Origin: Daucus carota subsp. sativus | Lineage: Eukaryota; Streptophyta; Magnoliopsida; Apiales; Apiaceae | Direction: 5' to 3' | DNA length: 64,000 bases | NCBI RefSeq assembly: GCF_001625215.2 | Contig: NC_030381.2 | Location: forward strand, 47,118,689 to 47,182,688 | Part shown: positions 13,622 to 26,196 of the stretch, piece by piece | How the letters are laid out: each line of letters begins with the position of its first letter | Position numbering within the stretch: the first letter of the stretch is position 1 | Position numbers and translations under genes: made by a program | The notes under the pieces: generated by a model | Seen by the model: the letters and a program-made list of their open reading frames with translations, nothing else | Told to the model about the DNA's origin: nothing | Databases searched by the model: none

Positions 13622-16600
13622 ATGGAAAGAGCGAGATTGGATTTAAGAGTTCACCCTTCTGGATCTACACCATCAGAGGAATCAGCTTTGGATTTAGAAA
13701 GAAACTACTGTAATCATCAATATATTCCTTCCAGAAGCTCTTCACCATTGCAAGCTTTTGCAACAGGTGGTCAGCTTTCTGAGACTAGTGCTGCCTACTT
13801 TTCGTGGCCAACTTCCAGCCGATTAAATGATGCAGCTGAGGATAGGGCAAATTACTTTGGAAACTTACAAAAGGGGGTCTTGCCTGAGACTCTTGGGAGA
13901 TTGCCAACAGGACAGCAAGCTACCACCTTGCTCGAAGTAATGACAATCAGGGCCTTCCATAGCAAAATCTTGCGTCATTTTAGTCTTGGCACAGCAATTG
14001 GTTTTCGCATTCGGCAGGGTTTCTTGACAGATATACCAGCCATTCTTGTCTTTGTGGCCAGGAAAGTTCATAAGAAGTGGCTTAACCACATCCAGTGTTT
14101 ACCAACTGCTCTTGAGGTTAGACAATTGGGGTTTCTTTGTTTACTTCATCATCTTGTGATTTTAGTATGTTATTATATGTGCTGGTATATATACTTAAGT
14201 ACTGGCATAGTTTCAAATGATTAAAGCTGGGGTAAAAAGAATCTAAAGTTAAATTTGGATAACCTCCTAAACTTATTGTACAATGCTATGTAGTTTGGAT
14301 ATCAAGTAGGGCTGTTAACGAAACGAATATTTAATGAAATATTCGGTATTCGAATTCGTTTAACATTATTCGTATTCGTTTGTTAACAAATACAAATACG
14401 GATTCAAATCTTAAAAAATATTCGGTTTGTTAACGAATACAAATTCGAATAGATAAATATTCGTATTCGCTATTCGCTTAATTATTCGGAAATTAAATTA
14501 TATATATATATTATATTATATAGAAAAAAATTATATTTTTATTTAATAAGATTATGTACTGGTAAGGGGAGCTCTTCTAGTTATAGCCACAGACCGACAA
14601 ATCAGAAACAAAATGTCACACCTTCTGGTTTATCCAGGTTTGTTCAATCAGTAATTTGAATTTTATATTATTTGAGTTGAATGACTTTTTTATAGTTTGC
14701 TTGAATTGGTGAAGTATGGGAGTTTATAACTTTTGTCACGTGTCAGCAGTTTAGTTATTTTTTTTATTTTCTTTTAAATGAGTGTCTTAAACGAATATGA
14801 ATAGTTCGTGAACTTAACCGAATACGAATACAAATACCTATTCGGATAATAAACGAATACAAATCCGAATATGTATATTTAAACCGAATACAAATACAAA
14901 AACTATAGTATTCGTTTCGAATTCGTTTCGTTAACACCCCTAATATCAAGTACAAATGCATTCTAATTTAATGTTAAATCATTTTAATTTATTAAAATTT
15001 TCGATTCTTTATATACAAAACTTATTTTTGCTTAATTCAAAGGACACAGACTAAACTATACTATCGACCATGGACGCATGTAGTGGATTTACTTTGCAGT
15101 TAAGCTTACAACCTAAAAAACTGGTCGCCAGATTCAAGAAAAGAAATGAGAATTCGCGGTAACCATGTATATCTGGGTGCAGTAATTCTGAACATTTAAT
15201 GTTTTATAAATATTTCAACGAACACCACTACATATTAACACGGATGGGATAAAATACATAACATCGTCAGTGGAGTAAAATTTGAACCTGTTTTCTTCTA
15301 GAAACCTGATTAATTACTAACTTTGTATTACGTCATCCTCATCAATTCTCCAATAATTAATATAGTTACCTTAAGTTACCTACTCTTGATATAGTTATCA
15401 CGAATAAGATCTACTTTTAAAGGAGAGGAGGCAAATCAAGCACATCACTAGAACTCTAGAAGAAAAGTTATTTTCTTTCGTAAATAAGGTTAAGATATAT
15501 GAAGCCCTTATTATTACAATTATCTTCTGAGAGAAACTAGAAGTGCAAACAAGTTTAGGCATTGAGTTAGTTACCACTACAAAGGTCAGACTTTGATAGT
15601 TAAATCTGAGGTTTTCTTACTTGTATAAGGTGTTGTTATATTAGTGATTAGAATTAGATAATACATACTTAGGCTTGTATATAAACACACAAAACTATGT
15701 TGTTTTGAACCTATAACTCTGGGAAATTAGTATGTTACCATGACTTGGCTAAAATTGTCTAACATGGATACGTGTCCGAGTGTTGGACCCGGCAATATTT
15801 TAAAAATTTTACATGTTTCTGGCCTAAAATAAGTGCCGGAGTGTCCGTACATATGTCCGAGTGTCAAGTGGTTGACATGGGTACTCGAGGCAAATTGATG
15901 AGTCAGGGTAACATATGGAAATAATCTGAAGTTAACTTTGGATACCTTATAGTTTTTACCTTTTAATTTTTTTATTATTCTTATTTGCCAAGTCTATCTG
16001 AATGCTTTAGAGAATATCGAATAAAAACAAATTCTGGATTGTACTTATTCTAGATGCATTGGCTGGTGGTTGGTTAATATTTTTTTTCTTGCTCAGTATA
16101 GTTGGAAACACTAGCAGTGCCTTTTTAAGATAGTAGAATATTTACTGATTGTATCTAACCATCTGATTGAGCAGGGACCTGGAGGTGTGTGGTGTGATGT
16201 AGATGTTGTTGAGTTCTCTTACTTCGGTGCACCTGCTGCAACTCCCAAAGAGCAGTTGTATACAGAGCTCGTAGATGGCTTGCGCGGAAGTGATCCATAC
16301 ATTGGCTCTGGTTCCCAGGTCTGCATTTGTTGCATTTTTTTTACAAAGTAGCAACAGGTTTCATTCTTCTGATAAGCAGTCCAAGAGATACAGAATTTGT
16401 ACCATACCCCTTTTTTCTGCTGATGCTAGATTCAAGCTTCATGTCTACGTTGTGCAGATACTTTTCTTGATTTAAAACCTGAGTATATAGAATAATAAAA
16501 ACTTCCTATTTTGTTACAAGTCATGACTAGTCAAGTATTTGTTCTTGTTTTAGATAGCAAAAGGAGTCTTGGGAGGATCTGAATGTACTACTCACAACAA

Positions 16601-19600
16601 TCACAATATTGACATTACTATCTAGTTGAAATTAATTTTTGCATCACCCAGCCATATTTTTTCTGCATTGTCCTAAAGTTTAGAAAAATATATCTAGCTG
16701 TGAGATTTAGTAACTACTATGAGGCACTCTTTACCTGTAATTAGAAAGTCATATATAAGTTACAAAACAGTATAAGTTCTCATTCCATTTCCACCTTTAA
16801 TCATTTTTCCCAACCAAACGAAGCATTAATGTCCAGGACCTAAATAACTTCCCGGGGAAAAGGTTCATAAAATCAACAAAGAACCTGCTGTTTTTTTTTT
16901 CAGTTCATATATGGGATTTGTTTCAGGTATATTTTTGAGATTGGCAATCTACATTGCATGAAGCTAATTTAAATTGCATGAAGTACCAAAACATTTGAAT
17001 TTTTTTTATTGCCATCATTATCACCCATAGGAAAGTGAGAAAATCAGGGCATTACCAGCCCTTCCCATTAGCTCCAAGTTCTCCTTATATCTTTCAAGAG
17101 CATATTCTTTTGAATTGTAACTAATATATGTTCTTCAGACATTACACACACTTGCTGATGATTAAAAATTTGCTTACGCATCCTTTGGCTTTTGCTTTCA
17201 GAGTTGCACTATATTACACAATGTTAATTTCACAGGTTGCTAGCCAAGAGACATATGGAACCTTGGGCGCTATTGTGAAAAGCCGAACAGGAAATCGCCA
17301 GGTTGGTTTCCTCACTAATCGACATGTTGCAGTAGACTTGGATTACCCAAACCAAAAGATGTTTCATCCTTTGCCCCCAAGCCTTGGACCTGGGGTGTAT
17401 CTTGGTGCAGTGGAGAGGGCAACATCTTTCATAACAGATGATCTATGGTATGGAATATTTGCTGGAACAAACCCAGGTATTAAATAGTTAGTAATAAATA
17501 CTTAATTTATGATTACCTATGATTGATTATATAGATAGCAAGCTCGTTTGCATTCAGTTGACATGCTTTTGTAATTGGTTAAGTCTGTGTATAAAATCTT
17601 GCTTATCCACTCATCATAGTATTCCCAATTCAGCTTCCTCTTTTGTTTTGGCCTGCTGATCGAGATTTACTAGCAGGCTGCACGTGTGATGCATCGATGT
17701 AGATAATTTGCCTTCTCAAGTATCGGAGGGACAGTTTCCGTAGAGTTGTTTTGCTGAATAACTAAATTTGTGATATTATTATTGGCTTTGGGTTTGTATG
17801 GGTTAAAGTCTGCAGCTTCTTCTTCCTTGTTTAATAGAATAATAGTAGATCTGCATTATGTGAATGTGTTTTGCTTGAAAAGTGTATTTTCAAGTCTGAT
17901 TATTTTAATAGTAGATGGTTTTGATTGCTGGGAAAGTAGGATGTTCAAAGTTTGCCAAGGAATTGCCCTTGCGAGTCACTACACTACGTGTCTTAGACTG
18001 TAATGTGAGATCAACATTATTTCGTCACTGGATTTTCAGGACAACCCTGGGAATTGTGTTTGTTAATTCTTTTTAACTCTTGTAAATGTAAAGGATAAAA
18101 AACACCTGTTCTAAACTCAATATCAGAAGAAAAATAAAATATCTTAAAAGGAATGGTAGGTTTCTGACAACCTTGATATATTTAGAAGAAATTCTTATAT
18201 GTCAACAACGTCTTCTCTGTGCTGAGATAATATATGATTTGATCAACCAGGTCCTAATTCCTTGACAATACTTTTATAAGTTGAAACACAGGCAGATTAG
18301 GTTGCATTGACTTTTGATCTGGCACACAACAATACTGCAGAAACTTTTGTTCGAGCAGATGGAGCATTCATTCCATTTACAGAAGAATTTAGCATCTCCA
18401 ATGTATCTACATCGGTGAGGGGTGTAGGCGAGATTGGAGATGTCAATACCATAGACTTGCAGTCCTCAATCAACAGTGTTATTGGCAGACAAGTGGTCAA
18501 AGTCGGAAGAAGCTCTGGCTTGACTACTGGAACAATAATGGCATATGCTTTAGAGTACAATGACGAGAAAGGAATTTGTTTCTTTACTGATTTTCTTGTC
18601 GTAGGTGAGAACCAACAAACTTTTGACCTTGAAGGTGACAGTGGAAGCCTGATTCTTTTAACAAGTCAAAATGGGGAGAAACCGCGCCCAGTTGGTATCA
18701 TATGGGGTGGAACAGCTAATCGTGGGCGGTTAAAACTGAAAGTTGGCGAACCTCCAGAAAACTGGACCAGCGGAGTTGATCTAGGGCGCCTTCTTGATCT
18801 CCTGGAACTTGATCTCATCACAACTAACGAGGGTCTCCAAGGTCTGTGATTTTTAACTTATTTCCTGTTATTATTACTAATACCATTATCAAAGTGTAGA
18901 AAATGCAATTTTCCTGCCCTCATGTTGCATTTAATATGTATTCATTGTACATTGATAGAGAATATGGTATGCTGATAATTTTTTTCTTATAAAATAAATT
19001 CTATATACAAAAACGTTTAAGTGTACATGTCCTTTAATATGGGCAAGGTCATGCACTCATTTTCCTCCACCGAGGCTCAAACTCTAAACCGTTGGTTATT
19101 AAGGAGAAGGGATATCCCTAAGCTAAGCCTTGCAGAATCATGCATGTCCCTTGCCCCCTTGAACAGATAGTGAGTGGTAATTTTGCTTAAATTGTTGCTG
19201 CCATTCAAGTCAGCTCAACACAATTTTACCAGCAGTTTTGCTTTTGTATATGTACCCTTCAATTGTTTTGAGACTGAACGTAGATAAGATATTAAAACTT
19301 TTACTGTCGTAGTTGCCTTTTAAAAGACCATAATTGTTAATTTATAAACATATCTATCAAGTTTGTAAAACATATAAGGTGTCCACTTATTTCAATTTTA
19401 AGGTATTGCTTATTTGTAGCCTTTAGGTTAACTATTAATTAGACACTGAAAGCTTAGCTTAAGTCACGGTGGTAGTTGAAGACTTGCAAACACGGAGAAC
19501 TTCTAAAGTCAATGGCCAAAGATTAAAACCATAGAAGGTACAATCTTCTGGTAATCCTTACCTGGTAGAAATAGGATGCATGTTACTAAATGATAATTTG

Positions 19601-20126
19601 TCAGTTTTCTGCAGACTTCTGTCCAATCACCTTTTTGTTTTACTTCCTCTTCTAAATTCCTATTTTTCTTCCTTTTCTTGGGTTGATATCCAAAATAGAG
19701 GCATTGTGGCAACAACGAAATGTCTCAGCAGCAGGAATTGGTTCAACTGTTGGAGAATCATCTCCACCCGAGTCAAAGCAAGTAAAACAAAAGATGGAAG
19801 AGAGTTATGAGCCTCTCGGCCTGAAGATACATATTCCCATGGAAGGTGAGTCCCATCGGGAGATCACCCCACCTCTACTACGCGAAGAGTTTCATATTGA
19901 AAGTGGGGGTGAAGCAGTTCCTAATGTTGAACACCAGTTCATTCCAAGTTTTACTGGGAAGTTTCTGCTGCATCAAGACAATAAACAGAAAAATCCAGAA
20001 TTAGAAAACCTTGCTGAATTGAGCAATAGGTGCGAAGAGATTTCTGTTTCTCTGAATTTAGGTGAGCCAGAACCAAAGAGAAGAAAGCATTGTGATTCTT
20101 TGTTGGTCAATACAGATCTAAATTAA
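13622..20126 (+). CDS. NAL1: NARROW LEAF 1 (NAL1)-type trypsin-like serine protease
   Basis: Five exons, 13622-14116, 16175-16318, 17236-17476, 18341-18841 and 19699-20126, give 602 residues, close to rice NAL1 (582). All junctions are GT-AG and keep frame. The trypsin-like fold has His243 (FLTNRHVAVD), Asp300 (FVRADGAF) and Ser394 (DLEGDSGSL), which align with the triad reported for rice NAL1. Near the C-terminus VSLNLG is an EAR-like repressor motif, followed at once by a basic PKRRK likely to be a nuclear signal. In rice the protein controls leaf width, vein number and auxin transport, and degrades a TOPLESS-type corepressor. The exon 4 acceptor is the CTGCAG at 18335-18340; the earlier AG near 18294 would run into a stop. 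A 5' leader intron is likely, with donor near 12657 and acceptor near 13590. Intron 1 (2.06 kb) holds a hAT-type MITE. All catalytic residues are intact and the gene looks functional. Confidence 0.93.
14307..14942. mobile_element. hAT-type non-autonomous element in NAL1 intron 1
   Basis: The 636-base element begins TAGGGCTGTTAACG and ends with the inverted form of TAGGGGTGTTAACG. An exact 8-bp target duplication ATATCAAG lies at 14299-14306 and 14943-14950, the hAT hallmark. The arms are packed with ATTCGTATTCG-like subterminal repeats. A short unlike core (about 14565-14640) reads open for some 22 codons and ends in a donor-like AG|GTTTGT, so it might be a captured exon piece. The exact duplication suggests a fairly recent insertion. 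Confidence 0.85.
19040..19145 (-). repeat. Possible tRNA-related SINE fragment
   Basis: Read on the minus strand, GGTTTAGAGTTTGAGCC resembles a pol III B box and lies downstream of GCTTAGCTTAGGG. No clear tail or duplication is seen. It is within NAL1 intron 4. Weak call. Confidence 0.25.
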
Positions 20127-21211
20127 GTAAAAATAAAACTCTTGCAATTCCGAGGTTTTGGCTTCATGTTGATCTAAATAAATTGATTTCTTGTAATTAT
20201 TATGAGGTTTTGACATCTGAAGAAATCATCAAGAGTTGATTACTCCTTTTCTGCCTTGTGAAGCTGCAGCTATCATTTTTTCGCGTTGCTTCACTTATAG
20301 CTTATATAATAGGTTGGAAAATATTTTGTTTCCAGTTTAGCTTGTGTAGCAGTATGAACTTGAACTATTTATTCACTTTCATATTCTAGAAACTCTTGTA
20401 AGGGTAAGCCGCAACGATTTGTGAACATTTTATTGTTTTCTTGATACAATTAAGAAAGTTGGAAGAAAATATCATCAATGTTGCCTGTCTTGAACAGCGG
20501 AGGGCAAATTATGATGTGTGAACGACTTGATCAGAATTCTCTTGTTTCCACAACGGACAGTCTTCACTTGCAGATTAAATACTTCCCCGAAAGTAGAACA
20601 TTTCCACACTCAACTTCTCTGAGAAGACTAGCCAGAAAGATCCATATAAGTGGCAGTCCGGTGAATATCATTTTGTCGATGTGAATCAACATATTGTCTG
20701 GTCAGTTCTTCTGTACTTATCCTATACGCCCTTGTGTATAACTTGACTTTGATGAGCTACTGTTGTTTGCTGATGCTGTCTCCCTCATGTACATTGCATA
20801 TTCTGGTTACCATGTTGTTTTAGTGACATAGGACAACCTGTTTGTAGTTTGCAAACACTTGTATGGAAGTGACGCTTCATGCTAGTCATTTATATGTTAC
20901 TGTTAGAGTCCAACATGTTTTGGATAAAGATGAAAAATGAGCTTGCGGGGCTACTGCATGCTGGCGGATGAGTTGTTGCTATGAACTCATCTATTTTTGT
21001 CAGCATGTTCCTCCAATAACCGCGAAACCGAAAAATTGTCCTTTTTAGGAATATATTTGCACATGAAATTATAATTATATAGGGAAGCTAGAGAAGCGTA
21101 AAAAAAGATGAGATAATTTTTTTTTTAAATTTTGGAAAAGTGGAATCCAGTAAAAATATTTCTGGTATGTATCATCAAGAGTGAAGACAGAGCAGTAATT
21201 GTTGAGCTTTA
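20127..21211. other. Spacer between the NAL1-like and DUF247 genes
   Basis: Holds the 3' untranslated region of the NAL1-like gene and the DUF247 promoter. A 68-codon ORF at 20478-20684 has no recognisable similarity and I do not call it a gene. No repeats found. Confidence 0.4.
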
Positions 21212-22627
21212 ATGGAGAACAAGAGAAGACCAGTTTTTAAAATTCTGAGAAGAAACCAGGTGATAGAATTAGAAGAGTTCATAGAAAAACCTCATCGTCG
21301 GATTCGTAAGCTGGCCAGGGCTTCTCTTGATTCTGACAGTGTCGATGTTAAAGACCTGTATGAGTCGCTTCAGAGATTCGGACCTTTTTATGATAGAGAA
21401 AGTTCTTTGTTAGTTTCGCGGCCTAAGCAAGCTACTTGGCAGCATGTTGTGAGTAAATCACCAGGTGCAGATTCTGAAATAGAGGACGCATATATTTCTG
21501 CAGTAGAAGAAATAAATCTGAAAGCGCTGAACACTTATGAGGAAGATGCAGTAAAAAATTATCTTGATGATGAGTTCATTTGGATGATGATTGAAGATGG
21601 TTGCTTTATTTTACAAGTGGTTTTTTACCTTCTTGGAGGATCGGCAGAGCTTGATTATCCAAGTGATCATCAACTGTTTGGCGCGAAATGCAACATAAAA
21701 GCTCTTTCCAGGACATGGACCAGATCCTTGTTCTTTGTTGGCAATCAGATTCCGCAGATTGTGCTTATGCAGCTCATGAATCAGAGTTTCTTTAGGGGTG
21801 TGATAGCTAAGCGAAAATGGGAAAGACCCTCTTCGGATCTTTTCAGAATGGCTTTGTACGAATCCTTGTTGTTGCCTGCCTTGGAGAATCAGGGAATTAG
21901 AACTGGCAGTTGTTACTCAGCTCTCAAAGGCCTTCTACACCGAATTTATGAATATCAAACTAAAGATTGTACGAAGAAACCTGCAGATCTTCTCCATGCC
22001 CTTCACTTGTTGATAGTAGGCCCGAAGAAAGGTCCAGATACATATGAAGATGAAGATGATGAAGATGACTTGGAAAGTGAAAGCGGAGACCTGGAACGTG
22101 ATGTTGGAGTAACCAGCTCAATTCGCAGTGCAACAGAGCTGAAACAAGCAGGAATAGACTTCAAGAAAATCCCGATAAGAGAAGGGATCAGAGGAATAAA
22201 CTTCAGTACTAATATTTTTCGAGCAGTTCTTGAACTGCCGACTTTTGTTGTTGATACTGATACAGAGTGGATGCTGAGGTATCTTATAGATTACGAGATC
22301 ACTCAAGAATTTGACAGGAACAGGCGCGAGGTCGGATCTTATGTGAGGTTCATGAGCGATCTTATTGTTACACCAGGGGATGCAAAATTACTTTCAAAAA
22401 AGAAGATCATTCGAGCAAACCGTGATCAGAGGGAAAAGTTGCCAAAGCTTTTAAAGGAACTGGCAAACAACATTGGCTACTCCACTCAGAATGTTCGCGT
22501 AATTAGGCTTCAGATTGAAGATTACTCGCGACCGCCATGGGAGAAGATGAGGCACTTTCTTAGTTTGGTACTTGTACTTACATTGGTGCAGACAGTTTAT
22601 ACAGTTCTTAGTTATTACAAAAACTAG
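21212..22627 (+). CDS. DUF247 (UPF0481) membrane-anchored protein
   Basis: An uninterrupted 471-codon frame. The start (MENKRRPVFK) is the first ATG, about 20 bases after in-frame stops. The order of motifs is that of plant DUF247: YLDDEFIWMMIEDGCFILQ near residue 117, RSLFFVGNQIPQIVLMQLM near 170, FKKIPIREGIRGINFS near 318, and a distal NNIGYSTQNVRV region. An acidic insert (DEDDEDDLESESGD) sits in the middle, where these proteins vary. The last 25 residues form one hydrophobic segment (LSLVLVLTLVQTVYTVL) with a short polar tail, so it is probably tail-anchored in the plasma membrane or endomembranes. Biochemical function is unknown for most members; in grasses DUF247 genes serve as self-incompatibility determinants. 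Being intronless is normal for the family. Confidence 0.9.
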   Translation: MENKRRPVFKILRRNQVIELEEFIEKPHRRIRKLARASLDSDSVDVKDLYESLQRFGPFYDRESSLLVSRPKQATWQHVVSKSPGADSEIEDAYISAVEEINLKALNTYEEDAVKNYLDDEFIWMMIEDGCFILQVVFYLLGGSAELDYPSDHQLFGAKCNIKALSRTWTRSLFFVGNQIPQIVLMQLMNQSFFRGVIAKRKWERPSSDLFRMALYESLLLPALENQGIRTGSCYSALKGLLHRIYEYQTKDCTKKPADLLHALHLLIVGPKKGPDTYEDEDDEDDLESESGDLERDVGVTSSIRSATELKQAGIDFKKIPIREGIRGINFSTNIFRAVLELPTFVVDTDTEWMLRYLIDYEITQEFDRNRREVGSYVRFMSDLIVTPGDAKLLSKKKIIRANRDQREKLPKLLKELANNIGYSTQNVRVIRLQIEDYSRPPWEKMRHFLSLVLVLTLVQTVYTVLSYYKN

Positions 22628-22781
22628 CCGCAGTTGTTCTTTTTTCCAAGAGTAGTTTAGCCTTGGCTGGTATATACAATTTTCTCAGATAACTATGTCA
22701 CTTGTGCATCTGAGTTTTGAGTAAGTTGCTGTATAGAATTGTAGAGTAGCATTTAACCAAAAAAGAAAGTCTAGTTATATA

Positions 22782-23033
22782 CTTCTTCCTGTCCCGGCCA
22801 ATTCTTTACATTTGGTTTGGACACGGGGGTTAAAAAATATGTATAAACTAGTGGAAAAAAGAAAAAAAAAAGTGGGTAAAGTGGTTTAATATATAAAAAG
22901 GAGATAGTGGAGCAAAAATAGTGTGAAAAAGAGGAAAAGTGGTGGAACCCGTTGACTATTTTTGGTAAGTTTTGAATGTAAAGAATTGAATTGAACATCT
23001 CAAAAAGAAAAGAATTGACCGGGAAAGAGGAAG
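22782..23033. mobile_element. Stowaway-like MITE downstream of the DUF247 gene
   Basis: TA-flanked 252-base element. The left CTTCTTCCTGTCCCGG and the right (other strand) CTTCCTCTTTCCCGG are inverted repeats, and pairing continues through CCAATTCTTTACA-like arms. No ORF of its own. Confidence 0.7.
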
Positions 23034-26000
23034 TATATTCACATTCTTCGTTCTTCCGTGGGTCTGTACATTTTTCATTCCATTCTGGGCGTCCTCAAGA
23101 GCTTATTGATGGTGATGAACATACGAGAAAGAAATTAAATTATAAATAATAATTTTCTAACTATATATGCCGGTATGTGTTACACTGATTGTTGTCAAAG
23201 ATTGACAATGTAAGTAACACGTTGAAATCTCCAAATGAATATAAGCCGAGGATTAGCAAGGTGTAATACTATAATGAATTAGTTTCCACAAGTTTTGGCT
23301 TATAGAAATAGAACACACAAGTGAAGCCCAGCGCACTTGGCAAATTGAGAACCCTAATTTTATTGTTAATGTTTGTGGACCTTGTTATTTGACTAATTAA
23401 TCACAATTAAACATACATATCAAGTACCAACCCCAACTAAATGATGATTTAACTCTGGAAGCTAACTTACAAAGCAAAAGCATGTGAGTCTATCTACTAA
23501 ACGAACTAAAAAATTAAAGATGATCATACTTATGTCTGTGGTCCTTTCTGGCCACAAGGACTTGTCTATACACCATATTGTTTTACATAATTGAAAGGCA
23601 GAGACAGAACAACTGCCCAATGCTAAAGACAAAAGGGCGCTCTCAACTGATTCCACCAACCTGTCCAACATGCAATCTACACACTCATCATTATGTTTTA
23701 CTCCCGTAAATTGTTACAACTTTCCTTTTGACTAAACTAAAAAAATTATTTTTTATTTAAAATAAAAAATTAGATTATAAATGATAAATATATTAGAACT
23801 TATAGATTATTAAAATATTTAAATAATATAACTTAATTATAAATTAGTGAAGTGTTTAATAAATAACAACTTAAACTTTTTAAAAAATATTAACATAGTT
23901 AGTAAAAATAATTTATTATTACAGAATTATATTCTACCTTATAGAAAGTGGACAGAGGACAAGTGAAAGATTTACATGTTTTGTTGTACATGTTTCACAA
24001 TATTAAATATTGTGCGAAATATATTATATGACATATATTTATGTAATTAATTTTTATATAAATATGTTATAATAATTTTAAATGCTGGACATATTATAAG
24101 ACATGTGGATCTCTCATTAGTACTTTTTGACCAAATTCATGTATATGCTATTTAAATTTCGAATTCATAATATAAAATTATGAATTGAAACACAAATTAT
24201 TAAAAAAGATAACAAAAACAAAAACATGTTATAATCAATTTAACATGTACTTCACAACTACACATTTGTTTCAATTAAGTATATTTAAAAAGATAAATTA
24301 AGTTTCATTACTACTAGATATATAAATGAGGATTCGAGCACATGTTAAGATCAATTATACATACATAAACATTAAAATGAGGATTCGAGCATGTGTTAAG
24401 GAGTGAAATGTGAGTATGAACGTGCTAAATAAAATAAAAAATCAAATATCTTACAAATTCAACAACTTTACACTAATCTCATTTCATTTCCCGAATCCAC
24501 TTATATACATTATTCCATTTTATTCTATTAATTCCATCGTGTTCCTTTCCATAATTCTGAACCAAACATAACATAATACGATTTGGCATCCATATAATCC
24601 AACCCTACGTTACGGCAATGGAGGTGGTGAAAGCAAAGCAAAAAAACCAATGATAGAAGCCGGGCTGCATGATAGCGTGGAGGTGTTAATTCCTTAAGGA
24701 TGCCCCATTCATAATATTGAAAGCAACTAGTCGAAGAATAATGTTAGCAATACCTTGCAATTTGTCTACACACACGACACTTCCATGTGACCACAACCAG
24801 CATGCGCGACCTCGTTTTTTCTATCTCCAAAACACCATCTTCTTCTTTACATGTATTCACTGTACATCGCTACCAAACTGGTCAACTTTAATTTCTGCCT
24901 TAATCTCAATAATTGCTACAAAATTTTAAGCCATAGATGCTTATTCCATCAAAACTTAAAGCCTCAGTCATCTATCGTAGTCTAGTCGACTCTTTATAAC
25001 TAGAGGTTGAGAATTCGATTTCATCCAACTTATATGTGTCATTATCGAATAAATGAACCAAACAGTCTATAGTTAGGGGCAGATCTATGATTCGAATTAT
25101 AAAGGGGCACCAAGTAAATTTTCGAAAAACATCTATATAATTTTGAATTTTGCAGGGGCAATTTTCTATAATTTTCTAAAATTTTGAATGGTAAAAAAAT
25201 ATTAAAAAAAAAAAAAATTAGGAGGGACACGTGTCCCCCTACCTCGTCCTAGATCCGCCCCTGTTTATAATAATGACTAAATTATTTAACTAACCTTAAC
25301 TAATTTAGATGTTTTAACAATACTTAGTTGCTGTTATAGAGGCTTTCAAATGAGTAATTTATTGACGACTCTAGTGGCTAAGCAGCATCGTTTAACTAAA
25401 CCACTGCCATGGTTGAATTTTCGGGCTCGAAAGCGGAAATAGTGTATAAACTATATACAAGTGAACAGTTTCAACATATATAATATACGGACTATGTCAT
25501 GCTGCAGATTTAATTATCATTTGAGGTGAGGTAAAAGGAAGTTTGTGGACGGGCTGTCTAGTCTAGCTGCTGGTCCCCAACTCTGCTGTTCTCTATTCTT
25601 TTATGATTTTGATGTTTCATATTAATTTACTTGTCTTTCTTTCATATGTACATATATACGGTGTCGTAGTGTGGATGGACCATACGGTGTCGTAGTCTGG
25701 ATGGACCAAAGAATATATGTTATCTAGATGATTGAACATCAAAAATTAATAAAACTTTGAAATTCTCTGATTTTGAGGAAAAACATATGTACTAATGAGG
25801 AAATCAATTTAAATCTCGAATGAAATTAAAAAATCAATTATACATATTTAAGGTTTGTATGTTTCGAAATTTTGATTCCGTAATTATATGTATGATACAA
25901 TCATTTTAAATAGATGCATGTGAATAGGAGAGGGAGGCCTGGAGTCTCTGTCAATAGCTGTAAGAAAGGACCAGTAGCTACCATTGGAAACTCTATATAT

Positions 26001-26176
26001 GTGACTATATACAAGAAAAGAAAGAAAACATTTCTACATATACATTTGTGTGTAAGAGCAATGAAGGCACTGCTGAAACACAAAGATGGATGGCCATGTT
26101 TCTGGATTCATTTATGATCAAGGCCTGTCTTTCAGCAGTTATTTTGCATAAGCTCTTATTGTCGCTGCAACTTGTC
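23034..26176. other. Gene-poor spacer upstream of MIR167
   Basis: About 3.1 kb of AT-rich DNA with one small hAT-like MITE (25074-25263) and a tRNA-like SINE trace near 24960-25030. A 27-base direct repeat (CATACGGTGTCGTAGT.GATGGACCA type) occurs twice in tandem near 25660-25706. No coding gene recognised. The last kilobase may carry MIR167 regulatory DNA. Confidence 0.4.
25074..25263. mobile_element. hAT-like MITE with AGGGGCGGATCTA ends
   Basis: Left TAGGGGCAGATCTATGA and right (other strand) CAGGGGCGGATCTAGGA are inverted repeats around a 190-base body with an A-run. The flanks TCTATAGT and TTTATAAT match at 6 of 8 positions, suggesting an aged 8-bp duplication. Confidence 0.55.
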
Positions 26177-26180
26177 TGCT

Positions 26181-26190
26181 ATAAATATAT
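26181..26190 (+). promoter_or_regulatory. TATA box candidate for MIR167
   Basis: CTATAAATATATATAT starts at 26179, just before the hairpin. A start site 25-35 bases downstream would fall at the very base of the hairpin, so either the primary transcript has a short 5' end or the true promoter is further upstream and this is only an AT run. Confidence 0.35.
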
Positions 26191-26196
26191 ATATAT

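Noticed and set aside
15760-15915. Repeated GTGTCCGAGTGT motifs in NAL1 intron 1
   Set aside because: It looks like a dispersed plant repeat, but I could not find termini or a duplication to define an element.
20478-20684. 68-codon ORF after the NAL1-like gene
   Set aside because: No similarity recognised, and it lies where 3' untranslated or promoter sequence is expected.
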